Positions 23,185 to 34,190 of a stretch of DNA of 64,000 nt are shown here, piece after piece. The translations under genes were made by a program, and so were the position numbers. Origin of the DNA: Schistosoma haematobium. Lineage: Eukaryota > Platyhelminthes > Trematoda > Strigeidida > Schistosomatidae. Each line of letters begins with the position of its first letter. Position 1 is the first letter of the stretch. Location of the stretch: NCBI RefSeq assembly GCF_000699445.3, contig NC_067195.1, positions 20,097,287 to 20,161,286 of the forward strand, read 5' to 3'. Below the pieces are notes generated by a model. That model saw only the letters and a program-made list of their open reading frames with translations. It searched no databases and was not told the origin of the DNA.

Positions 23185-24405
23185 CAGTCAGTCAGCTACA
23201 ACATAGGACCAGACACATATATGCATCGGTCCAAGCTGCTATGCCTCATTAGCACAACAAGATGAACACCAAATACATTGAAGTAGTTAATTCAATGGTG
23301 GTAATATATGAAAGAAAGATTGCATATAAGGTTATAGTACAGGAAGAAAGAATTAGTTGGTCGAAAGAAAACTATGGAGCAATTTTAATCTCATTGTTCA
23401 AGGGAAGACAGAGAGTATATACACCTACGCCATTGTGGTCGATTCTGAGCCATGTCACACAGAGTCTCCAACCATTGGTTACGATAGTCAAGCGGACCCC
23501 AACCGAGTAGTTCGCATCTACTAACATGACTCAGACTAGAAGTTATTGACGTCAAGCACTGATGCTACGTTTTGGTCTAGCCGCTCCTAACTTCCTTCCA
23601 ACCATCCTCAACACTAGTCATTATTGCGCGTCGTGGTAATCGGTGTCCAGGCATACACAACACGTGGCCCAAACATCTCAGTCCATGAAGATTCACAACC
23701 TCATCAACTGATTTACCATCACGCCCCAATACCCTGCGTCCAGCCTCACTATTACTTACCCGGTGATCCCAGCAGATGCCAGCAATACTTCTAAGACATA
23801 TGTGGTCAAATACTAGTAGTTTACGAGTGTCTTCTACTCTTAAAGGCCACGTTTCGCAGTTGTAAAGTAGAACAGAACGAACTGCCGCGCAGTATACTTG
23901 TCCCTTAGTTGATAGACGGAATTCTCGCCTTCGCCATAGTTGACGTAAGTTGGCAAAAGCCAAACGAGCTTTTCGAATCCGTGCACAGAATTCCTCAGAC
24001 ACCAACCTATTAGGGTTGATCGGACTTCCAAGATAGGTGAAGTTGTCAACACGTTAGATTAATTCACTCCCTATCCTTAGTTCAGGCGTTGATGCAGGCC
24101 AGTCTTGAAGCAACAGCTTGCATTTAGAGGGGGAGAAGCACATCACAAACATCCTGGTATTGTTGCTGTGCCCTATCAAAAGACTGCATTTTATCAACAT
24201 CTCCAAACACGACTATGTCATCTGCGTATTCTAGGTCGATAAGTGGACCTCCTGGTAGCAGATCGATTCCTGAAAATTCAGTCGATGAGAGCGTTATTTC
24301 CAGCAGTAGGTCTATGATAAAGTTGAACAAAAATGGAGATAGTAGACAGCCTTGCCTGACATCACTTGAGGTTGCAACAACAGATGACAATATAGTCAAT
24401 TAACA
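23185..24405 (-). mobile_element. RTE-type LINE (second family), 5'-truncated, antisense in SOAT intron 1
   Basis: Read leftward from 24405: SSDVRQGCLLSPFLFNFIIDLLLEI, then GIDLLPGGPLIDLEYADDIVVF, with RT motifs B and C intact. A frameshifted middle region follows, then ARIRKARLAFANLRQLWRRR, YCAAVRSVLLYNCETWPLR, DHICLRSIAGICWDHRVSN and GRRVLGRDGKSVDEVVNLHGLRCLGHVL down to 23577. The last coding part and 3' untranslated region run to a cagtcagtcag tail at 23189. The frame is broken between motif C and the thumb region, so this copy cannot make a full enzyme. Confidence 0.85.
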
Positions 24406-26575
24406 AAACCTGAAAGCTGATTATTCTCAAAAAATCAAAACAACGGTGTAACACTACCTAATGAAAAGTGACCTAGGCATATTGACAGAATAAAAAATGG
24501 GTCTATTCATTCAGTAAAAACTACTACGTTTTTTTAAGGGGATAAATCAGAACGAAACCAAATCTTAAATTAAATAAACTAATAAAATAATGTTCAGGAT
24601 ACTAACCAAAGAGAAATACAAGATTTTATGTTGGTGAGATACATAGATCGGGCTTTCCAAGTTTATTCAATACAATGTGCCCTTTATATATAGTTTAAAG
24701 TCGATATTGAAAAAACCATAGAAAATATAAAATCTATTTAATATTATAAGAAAGTTTTACTGGAAGTATTTGAAGTAGTTTATTACAGTCGCTTATACAC
24801 ACCCATGTTATTTTACTCATTCGGTTAATTTTCCTTTTTAACAAAAATCGCAGCCTAATGGTTTTCATTTAATTGAACTATAGCGTTCGATTAATTAGTG
24901 TTTACCAAAACACAGATTGTATACACTAGAAAGCGAATATTCACAATACAACCAGCTTCCCTTACGAGTCATAAAAGTCAGAATAAGAATTTAGATTACT
25001 CTATTATTGGCTTATGACGGAACATACAGCCTCTGTGATTAAACCAACAAACTGGAATGTAGATCGATGTTATATAAGTTGAAACTAATAGCTCATAAAG
25101 ATGAATAAAAGCGTTTGTTGATTTTGTCAACCTTCTAAAACAGCAGATGATATGAACTAGGAACATTTCTCCACGAATTCGGTTAGTGTTTTTCAAATCT
25201 GGTCAATAGTAATGTCTAAGACTTATTCTGCTTTGACGTAAAGCATGTTAGAAAAGAAACAGTACTTTTATTCATATGACTTTATAAAGATCACGAAAAT
25301 TTCCTGAAATCATGAATCACTACAAATTTCATTAGTAAATATTGTTTAATATACCTATCAAACATGATCTATCATTTTTGTCAAAAACTGATATTAATTA
25401 GACAGTTGCTAAAGTAAGAGACCATCAAACAGTTCGGATCACCTCAGAGGTGTCCCTTCATGGCTCCATAATTGCTGTGTGACACGTTTTAGAGAAGAAT
25501 GAATCGAAGTTCCAATCAAAGCCATGAATTGTTAAACCATTAATAAGATTAAATCGCTCTACAATACAAGCGCACTGATTATTGGGTTCCCATCCAATAT
25601 CAGGATCATATTCGGATTTCCTCATGATATTAGGCTTTCAGGTTTAATCTTTTTACGGAGTTGTTATTATTCAGTGCTGGATAGTTATTAAGTAGTTCGT
25701 CTAAGTGCTTCCTGCTTTCTAACAACTTATCTGATGAAAAGTAGCTTCAGCTCATACAAATTACAAAGTTACATGAATAGATAATCGTATTTGACGTTTT
25801 ATTTTTTGTATTTTTAACAAGATGAATCCTTCAGTTCAAAATACACATGTACTGAAATATAAAATAAACAATCGAATATGGTTATTGATTATCGTAAAGC
25901 TTATAATAGTAAAGTTATTGATCTCTTTAAACTGTACTAAACATATTTTAAAATAAGTAGTATAATCTGTAGAAATCGATAGATTAATTGTCATAGTCAT
26001 ATGAATAAATTATTTTACAGTATTTCGAATAAAATGAATTTAATAATGGGGACTAATCAAATAAATAACTACAACTGAATTTTCCCAGAAAGTGTAATTT
26101 TTTAATTTCCTCCTGAAACTATACAGCCAAATATTTATCTTAAAATGGACATATTTATTTTCAGTGTCTGAGCTATAAATGACCATGGAATTCTGATAAG
26201 AATTATCACTTTCGTATAATAGTAGTAAAATAGAATTCTTCAGTTTAAGGAGAGGAAAGTTATGTTGAACATAAAATTAGTGTGATATCTTTGTAGTTAG
26301 TGAAACAAAATTACACTATTTTTTATGGATTATTAAATGAGGCTTTCTGTATGTCACTTCCAAATGACTGGTTTATAAGTACATACTTAAAAAATTCTTC
26401 AAAATTTTTTTACGGAACATGTGCCACGAATTATGAAAACTGACTATAATCTGTTGACAGTTGATTACCAAACACGATCTGATTTGAGAAGTGCGTCTTT
26501 CAAAGAGTTTTGATGTCATAAGGTAGATTATGGTTTGATTATTTTTATCAGTAAAGAAATGTGGAGATTGTTGAG
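24406..26575 (+). other. SOAT intron 1, nothing recognised
   Basis: AT-rich, no coding or repeat match seen. Confidence 0.45.
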
Positions 26576-26579
26576 TTTT

Positions 26580-26865
26580 AATTGAGATTATGAACCTATC
26601 AATGTTTGACCACTATCGAAAACCTGGGAGCACTAGACAGCTGTTTCGTCTTGGCACAGAACTCCTCCTCAACGCTCATGCACGATGTGGTGTGGCAACT
26701 CAAACTGATGTACGTACGTACGAAGTTCTACGTTATTACTGACTGACTGACTGACTGTTCGTGCACGATTCCACTCACGAGACTCGAACCCAGGACATTC
26801 GATCTCGCATGCGAACGCTTAACCTTTGGACCACTGAGCAGGCCGACACCCAACGGTGCTAATGT
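26580..26865 (-). repeat. tRNA-headed short element with hammerhead-like motif, copy e, split by an insertion
   Basis: On the - strand it has the tRNA-like head (ggttcgagtctcgtgag-type B box, 26770-26800) and the region cagaactcctcctcaacg / tgtttcgtcttgg, which is a damaged hammerhead core. A ~70 bp foreign block (26690-26755) interrupts it. Confidence 0.65.
26690..26755 (+). mobile_element. Very short LINE 3'-tail insertion with (GACT)n tail
   Basis: gtggtgtggcaactcaaactgatg, a tacg run, gttctacgttattactgactgactgactgactg: the extreme 3' end of the second-family RTE LINE. It is flanked by tgcacgat on both sides, a likely 8 bp target-site duplication inside copy e. Confidence 0.6.
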
Positions 26866-26884
26866 AGCTTAAACTAATCCATAA

Positions 26885-27115
26885 TATCACGCGACTATCT
26901 TCAATTGCCTTTGATGAGTACTCGCCTCACACCCGACACGGTTGAACTCCACTGGTAACAGCTTCTCATTAGAACTCTGAGAACTAGAGTCTCGCATGAG
27001 GGGTCGTGGATGCGCACTGCTGAGAAGTCCCATACTTGAACGAAACGGCCGCCCAGTGCTTCCAGATTTTCAGTGGTGGTCTAACATTGGTGGGTTCGTG
27101 ATCTCAATTAGTACT
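26885..27115 (+). repeat. Short element with hammerhead-like motif and different head, copy f
   Basis: The 3' half (27000-27110) has ctgctgagaagtcccatacttgaacgaaacggccgcc and the family tail. The core is CTGAGAA instead of CTGANGA, and GTC is GCC, so it should be inactive. The 5' half (actcgcctcacacccgacac..) is not the tRNA-like head of copies a, e and i. Confidence 0.6.
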
Positions 27116-27415
27116 TTGGTTTTTACAAATTATTTCAATAAGTTTAGGGACTGGTAGTTCGTGAAATTGGCTCGGCCAACCCAGCTAATCTTCGAAGCGA
27201 GATTCACTCAATATGAAAACTTCCCAAAGTGAACTATTCTATAACTGTGAGCTATAGTCATATTTACAAGATGGGTTTTTGCATACCTGTGTTGTGAAGT
27301 TTCACACAAAATATTACGTCTCATTTATTTACGAAATAATTTTCATCATCGTGCTAAACTAAAAACGAAAAATTCGTCATCTTTTTTTAAATATTTTGAC
27401 GTAAGACAGATAACT

Positions 27416-27490
27416 GTGAGATCCAGATACGTTCAACTATATAGTCCTAAATGGGATGGAACACGCGTCCTGGATTCAGTTGATCACCAC
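27416..27490 (+). ncRNA. Degenerate Sm-alpha-type hammerhead ribozyme relic
   Basis: atagtcctaaatgggatggaacacgcgtcctggattc keeps the stem II 5' half, stem III palindrome acgcgt and the gtcctggattc cleavage side. CTGATGA is lost and GAAAC is GGAAC. Inactive by inspection. Confidence 0.55.
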
Positions 27491-27499
27491 ATTACATCT

Positions 27500-30400
27500 G
27501 TTTTACAGAAAGGGGTAGGCTATAGTTTTCTGAGAAAAATTTTAACACAATTTGTCTTGATTTATAATATGCTTTACAAATTAATTTGCCATAAGTTTAC
27601 AATGGCTGTGAAAATTTCAAACAATTTTAGAGAAATCGGAAAGAATGGTGGTCTGCTTAAATTAGTTAGTATGCTTATCGTTAGTATGATGAGTAGGTAG
27701 TTTAGTGATGTAAGTACACCCCTACATTCTAAAGTTATGAAAGTCAATCACTCTATTCTTTAGTATGTAACAAAGTGAAGTCTCTAAGGCTCAACTTAAA
27801 CTAATACTGTAGAAAGGTTTAAACACCTCTAGGATCTATGTATAAACCTACTCTACGATGGAAAGGCCTTACTTTTACAATTAAATCAGATCTTCTTATA
27901 TAATCTATTTGTCAGATCCCTTTTAGTTTCTATGACAGAAAGTAGTGATTTCTTGCTTTCAAGTAATATTTACACATACGATTTCACTTTTTAACAGTCG
28001 TTTCTGTTTACATTTCGTGGTTACCGCTCTTATTACATAGCCTTTGTACATAATACGCTTGGTCTGATGACCGAACATTTCCCACATTTCGTAAACTCCT
28101 ATATTGTATCCTACTTATTCAGTAAAATTGTAACCGATATTATCAGGCCTGTATAAATTGCATTCCTATTTATAATTAACTTACTAAACATAATTATGAA
28201 AATAAGCTAGTTATAATGAATTCCTTCACAGAACTTTAAAAGAAATATGTGTATACTGTGTAATTAGTGCACAGGTGTTATTTTTATCAGACTTTAATAA
28301 CATACTTCTCGTTTGTTGATGAAATGGATTGTCCTAGATGCATTTGGTGTATAATTTATACAAAAATGCTCACGTGTAAAATATATGATTTTTGTTAAAT
28401 GAACAATAACAGATTTGCTAATCATATTTAATAAAGTCTTTATCATGTTTATACAAACCTCGTGTGACACGATGAATGCATGTACTGATTATTTCATTTT
28501 GTTTATAATGATTTAACAATCTGAAAAGGTCGTTTTGGTTATGTTTTAAATTATAAGCACATAAACTAGATTTTAAGAATTTTTTGTCGATTTGACTTAA
28601 GAAACTTTATTTTAGCTTCATTCAAAGTCGACTGAATGAACACGATGTTTATTAATAATCAAATTACGAAATGAGTATTGGACTTTATGTAATATTTCAA
28701 TAAACATTTTAGTTTGATGGATTCTGAACATCAGCGAGTAAATTGAACTAAAAATATAAACCACAAAATCCTCGGTAGTATCGCATTGGGGATATTAAAA
28801 TGTCAATGTAGAAAGATCGTAATTTATCATACTATGAAGTTTCTAAAGAATTTCAAACGCGATAGGTAAAAATATCAAATATATATCATTACAAACTTAT
28901 AAGTTTACCATTGTATATAACTGAAACTTCACACTCTAATTGAGAAAATGTTAGTGTATGTATAAAACAAATAATTAATATAGTATATCTTAATTTATTA
29001 TTGAGTTTGCTGAACATGTAGTCATCGTTAATATACATCAGTTCTGAACAACCGTTGTTAGTTAGAATATGAAACACTTATACTTCAGTTATCTAAACTT
29101 TTTTCGACTCGGATACTGATTGCCCAGTTGTGATAACGGGTCGCTTTGTTCCAGACAATAGTTGATAATCTTAGAAATCACTGAAGTAAAGGGTTAACTG
29201 AGGTTATCAGGTATCATTCTTTCATAGTTTTGACCCAAATGCCAATCAAATGCAAATAATAAAAAAGGGTAACTATTACTTTCAGCTAGTTGTTTGAGAG
29301 GTTACATTTTCAGTCAACTTTACAGATTAATAGGAAATCATTTCCATTCGGCAAAATCATATACTCGAAAATAAGAGTTCCCTTACTGGTTTTAAATATT
29401 TAATTAAAACCTTGATTCCAGTGTGAAAAAAGTAATTAGTTAGAAAGAAGGAAATTGGCTTTATATGTGATTTAATTTATGTATATTTAAATATATAGCA
29501 AACAGATTACCTTGCTAGTCAATGAATAGAGAATGAAGTCTATCACCTTATTGGGAATTTTATTCTCTTTAAGTTTGATATTTACTTGTTCTTATTAGGT
29601 ATACTATCTGGTTTTAGTAGTCGATAATCAGATTTAAGAGAAAATATGAATCATACTACTAATCAAAGTTAAGTTAGTTATCAAGTCATCGGTTTAATAA
29701 AAATAACTATCAAACAAGTCTTGTATAACCTTTAAATATTGAATACTTTCCCAAGTGTAAAACTTAAAGAATTTCCTTGGAACAATGATATTTTTGTCAA
29801 GAAGTTATTCTACGTAAATATTGTCCCAAATTTTCTCGGATGAATTTGTCAATTTTGGATTGAAAAATGGACACAATTAGATTATTCACAAATTTGAATG
29901 CATAGAGACTGAACAGAAAGCTTCTTGTAGTGAAGAATCTATTTAATTTATTATTTAACAAATTATTGTCGAGAGCGTTCTGATTCCCAAATAATGCCAG
30001 TCAGTGAGAAAATCTATAGTTTCATTGAAATGTACCACTACATAACATGGAGCCTTACATTTTTCTATCGTTTACATAAAAATCCAGGCACAGTACAGTC
30101 AAGTATTTATGAAATTCTACACTCGAACCTCATCATAACCGTTTCATTCACAAGACTTCTATTGAGGGCAAAAGTAAACTGAGGTCATCAACTTTAAGTG
30201 AGAACCAAAGTCACTGTCGAGCGTGAGGCAATAGAAATCATGATAAACAATCTCTGTCATTGGATTCCAAGTGATATTTCTAGTAGTTTCAGAATTTTTT
30301 GCTGAATGACTCTTCAACAGTTCAAAAACATACACTTTAAATACATTTTGTATTGTTTTTTGAATATTAATATTGATGTTTAGAACTGCAAATGATCAGT
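27500..30400 (+). other. SOAT intron 1, nothing recognised
   Basis: AT-rich; no family recognised. Confidence 0.45.
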
Positions 30401-30409
30401 TTCTTATTG

Positions 30410-30610
30410 ATATATATACATCCCGTAAGGATTGCCTCGATATTACCTTAAATCCCATGCATTATAAGCAAAATTGAATGGTGGCAGTTCGTATCCTAGA
30501 GCGAACATCAACTCTGGGATGCAGGTATATATAGCTGACGAGTCCCGAATAGGATGAAACGCACGTCCTTGATTCCACTACTAGCCACCATCCATCTTTG
30601 TTTATTATAC
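30410..30610 (+). repeat. Sm-alpha-like short element
   Basis: Begins catcccgtaaggattgcctcgatatt, homologous to gcatcctgtgcgaattgtcttgatatt at 40260, and ends ccaccatccatctttg. It carries the hammerhead at 30520-30580. Confidence 0.7.
30520..30580 (+). ncRNA. Sm-alpha-type hammerhead ribozyme with intact core
   Basis: Core CTGACGA at 30535-30541 (fits CUGANGA). Stem II is GTCC (30542-30545) with GGAT (30552-30555), closing loop CGAATA. GAAAC is at 30556-30560 and the cleavage triplet GTC at 30565-30567, so the predicted cut is after 30567. Stem III is minimal (ACG/CGT around a CA loop), as in the schistosome family. Stem I is weakened: two positions next to the core (ATAG versus CTTG) no longer pair as in the ancestral CCAG/CTGG. 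All catalytic nucleotides are present, but activity may be low. Confidence 0.8.
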
Positions 30611-30719
30611 TCTTTAAAGTTTCTCATGCTTATTTTCTCTTTATCAGTCATGTTTCTGAATATAGTAATTTCATTTCTCGAGCTACTTTAGCAATGTATA
30701 TACCATAGAAGCACCCTTC

Positions 30720-32285
30720 CCGTCAGCGCATACAAATCCCTCCACACATACACTGGATAGCGTGACCACTAAAGAACTCGATGTTTATGGTATGCTAAAT
30801 AAGCTTGACATAGGTAAATCCACGGGGGCCGATGAATTGCATCCTAAGCTACTGAAGGAATTATCTAACTTCGTTGCGAACCCTTTTAGTATATGCTTTA
30901 ATCTATCCGTAACGCAGGGTCATTTACCAAAAGACTGGAAGAACGCCATAGTAAGTCCTGTCTTCAAAACAGGTACGAAACATAAACCTGAGAATTACCG
31001 ACCCGTTAGCCTAACTAGTGTGGTTGTTAAAATCTTGGAAAAGATTATTCGGGAGGAGCTGTTTAAGTACCTCGATGAAAACCGGATCCTTTCGGAGAAG
31101 CAGCACGGTTTCAGAATAGGTTATTCTTGTCTCACTAACTTATTAGTCGCTCGTGAAAGCTGGTGCGCTCTTAAGGACCAAAAGTTACCTGTAGACGTAG
31201 CCTTCATTGATTTCAGCAAAGCTTTTGACAAAGTTCCGCACAACCGGCTGTTATATAAGTTAAGAAATGTCGGGATTGGAGGTAATCTATTGATGTGGAT
31301 AAAAGACTTCTTAGTTGGGCGCCAACAAAGAGTACGAGTGAACTCAAAGTTATCTAGCTGGGAAACTGTGCTCAGTGAGGTGCCCCAGGGTACATCTTTG
31401 GGGCCAGTGCTATTCCTCTTGTATGTAAATGACCTTCCTCGTCTCCTATCATCATCGGTCTTACTATATGCTGACGATGTCAAGATATGGAGAACGATAC
31501 GATGTACGGGTGATAGCTTAGAACTCCAAAATGACCTGAAGAAGTTATCTGAATGGTCTCAAACCTGGCAGTTGCCGACAAACACTCCCACGTGTGTTGT
31601 GATGTATATCGGTCATCAAGGTACAGATACATACACGATGAATAACACTGAGCTACCTGTCGTCCAGACATATAATGACTTAGGAGTCATCGTTAGCCAA
31701 GACCTAAAGACTACTGCACACTGCCGTGCAACAGCCGCCAAATGTTTTAAAACCTTATGGTCAATACGTAGGGCTTTTAGTCATGTCGACGCTAGAACTT
31801 TTTTGACTTTGTATTCAGTGTTCGTACGTCTTAAACTTGAGAACTGCATACAAGCGCTATCCCCTGCTTAAAAAAAGACAGTGAGCTTCTGGAAAAGGTT
31901 CAGAGAACAGCAACTAAGCTGATTCCCGGAATAGCGAGGCTTCCGTATGATGCTCGACTGACCAAGCTCAACTAGAGGCGACTTGATTACAGTCTTCAAA
32001 TTGCTTAGTGATAGATTTGCACCTGATATGCCCTCATTTTTCTTGTCTTTCAAAACAGAGAATTTACGAGGACACTCCAAAACAGTTCACAAGCCCAAAA
32101 CAAATTGTTTGTCAGATGACTATCGACTTTCCCGTCGAATCATCAACGAATGGAATTCATTACCTCGGCACTTGATTGAGGCGCCATCCGTCGACTTTTT
32201 CAAAAGGAAGTTGGATCAACTGAGAGACCACCATTACCAGGACTAACACAGGCCATCAAGCCTCTTGTCCTTTCCAAACTGGAAC
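30720..32285 (+). mobile_element. CR1-clade LINE (SR3/Perere-3-like), 5'-truncated, sense in SOAT intron 1
   Basis: A 369-codon open frame (30762-31871) carries most of a reverse transcriptase: GKSTGADELHPKLLKE, WKNAIVSPVFKTG, NYRPVSLTS, motif A VAFIDFSKAFDKVPH (Asp at frame residue 150), motif B VPQGTSLGP and motif C LLYADDV (236-239). All catalytic Asp residues are present. A one-base loss near 31862 shifts the frame. The rest continues as LKKDSELLEKVQRTATKLIPG, then a short deletion, then RGDLITVFKLLSDRFAPDMPS and WNSLPRHLIEAPSVDFFKRKLD to TAA at 32246. The endonuclease half is missing, so the copy is dead but looks fairly young. 3' limit approximate. Confidence 0.88.
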
Positions 32286-32619
32286 TGATTTGTTGATGAG
32301 CTCTTCATATTACTTTTTAATGAATAGTAGTATATTTAAAAGCCTGGATTTTCGCTACCAGAACAACTACTTTTGTTATGCTGGAAATTAGATAGCAGTT
32401 TTATGATATTTCTTTGGATGCAGTTAATTATGTTTACAATAATACATTGCTTGTTGTATTTAACTGTATCAATCGAGGTCTAAATAAAACAATTTGCTGA
32501 CGGTAATACATATGAAACCTTCCAGATATCACTCACATACACCTATTAGTTTTCGTGAGCCATGGGACACTGACAAGGGATAACCAATAAACTATGTCCT
32601 GGGCTCTCCTTTTCATTAG

Positions 32620-34190
32620 TCCACAACCTTACATAGTAACCTATTCCCAACCGTGTCATCGTTTACTCGGTGATTCAAAGACGCCTATCGTTCAATACTA
32701 GCATCCTACAGTATTCTTCAGTCTTAATGGTCATATACATATGACCTGTCCTCCACGTACTATGACCTTGAAGTGCAGTCACTCGTATGAATCCCGTATG
32801 CTGGTGGCAATTTCCTCACGTATTCCATGGTGTCGAAGGAGATTCCATAAGCTATTGCCATTCACGCTGTAGAATATTTTCTAGTAATCAAGGAGGCTGG
32901 TGTTCAGTAATGAGTCTCATTCAATTGATTGCTCAACAATGATCCGTAGTATTGTGATTTAGGTAGAAACTGATAGAGCCTCACGAAATTCAAATTGTTG
33001 ATCTTGAAGATGTATCCTATGTCGTTTGGAACTTGTTGCTCGGACCCACTCCGAACTCTCTAAGCTTGTTAGGTGCTTAGAGAAAACATATATTAAGCTT
33101 TTATAGCGCTGTTCATTCATTTTCCCAGAACTTCTTCATTTTCAGCGTGACTAATACCATGTGATGATGTCTTCATAATCTGTTCCTATCTCTCTGTTCG
33201 TACATCTCACATGCACCTTGTAAATATTTTATTGACGCAGATGTGGTCAGTCTCGTTTCTTGTAGTGTGTTCCTGTGATTCCTGTGTAGCTTTGTGTATG
33301 GGATTGTCGGGAGAAATACTGCCGTCTATAGTCACCATGTTGTTGATAGCACATAGATTCTCCAGTCGCACTCCATTCTCGTTACCCTCGTAGTCTATGT
33401 CGTCCCGTAATGCGTTAGTATCCGGTATTGTCTGTCCGGAATTCGGTGTCGATGTTTCATATCAGGATGATCAACATTTTTCTTGAAGATTTGTTCAGGG
33501 TGAGTTGGAGTACTTCGTAAAACTGGTGTTTAAGATGTTCTCTATGTTCTCTGCTTCGGTTTGGGCACCCGAGCAGTATCACAGCCCTCACACAAATCAA
33601 ATGAGATTAGTGTGGCGCATATTTATTTGGTGATTCCTCGTACCAGTATCAATGTGTTCAAACTATAACAATAATAATAATAATCTCTGTGGTGACTGGT
33701 AAGTTTGTTGCAGAGGATAGCGTCGATTGTAGTGCTTGGTTTCTTTGTCTTGAGTGATGCTTAAATGTTCCTGGAGCCTTGTGTTTCTCTTGTGTTACAT
33801 AAGCGCTTATCCTGGTTCTTTAGATAACGTGAGTGCGACTCCTTGTGTGTATTGGATATTTCTGTTTCTGAACGAAATACAATGAGTGGTCTATCGAAGT
33901 TATTGTTTTTGTTGAGATAGTGTTTAGTGTGTTTTACTTATTGCAAACACATTCAGGTTGCGTCTGCTGATTTCCTCGGTTACTCGAATGGTTGTCCTAA
34001 TCTTTATCAGTCTCCGACATTCCATGTGCGTGTATTGATTGTCGGTTTTGGTTTTGTCGGAGGAGATATGGTGTTGGTGATTGCCGAAGAATTTTGGCTT
34101 TCGTCATGAGTCGTGAATAACTGTTCTATAGGAAAATTCTTGAACTTCCATAATAGAGTGTAAGTGGGCTGATTAGTGTATTGTTGTTGG
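32620..34190 (-). mobile_element. SR2-like (RTE clade) LINE fragments, copy B, antisense in SOAT intron 1
   Basis: Bases 32620-32980 decode on the - strand as decayed SR2 RT (..YYGSLLSNQLNE.., repeated at 46380). From ~32985 to 34182 it matches copy A (4447-5502) nearly base for base, interrupted by the 132 bp X element at 33553. It diverges after 'gattagtgtatt' at 34182, where copies A and C continue. Confidence 0.75.
33553..33684 (+). repeat. Repeat family X, truncated 3' copy with (AAT)n tail
   Basis: gcttcggtttgggcacc.. to ..gtaccagtatcaatgtgttcaaac then (aat)n. It is inserted within SR2 copy B; the flanking 'atgttctct' occurs twice on its left and 'ctct' on its right. Confidence 0.75.

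Noticed and set aside
27416..27700. 94-codon + strand open frame
   Set aside because: Its first third is the relic hammerhead element and the rest has no coding signature.
31121..31483. 120-codon - strand open frame
   Set aside because: Shadow of the CR1 reverse transcriptase frame on the opposite strand.
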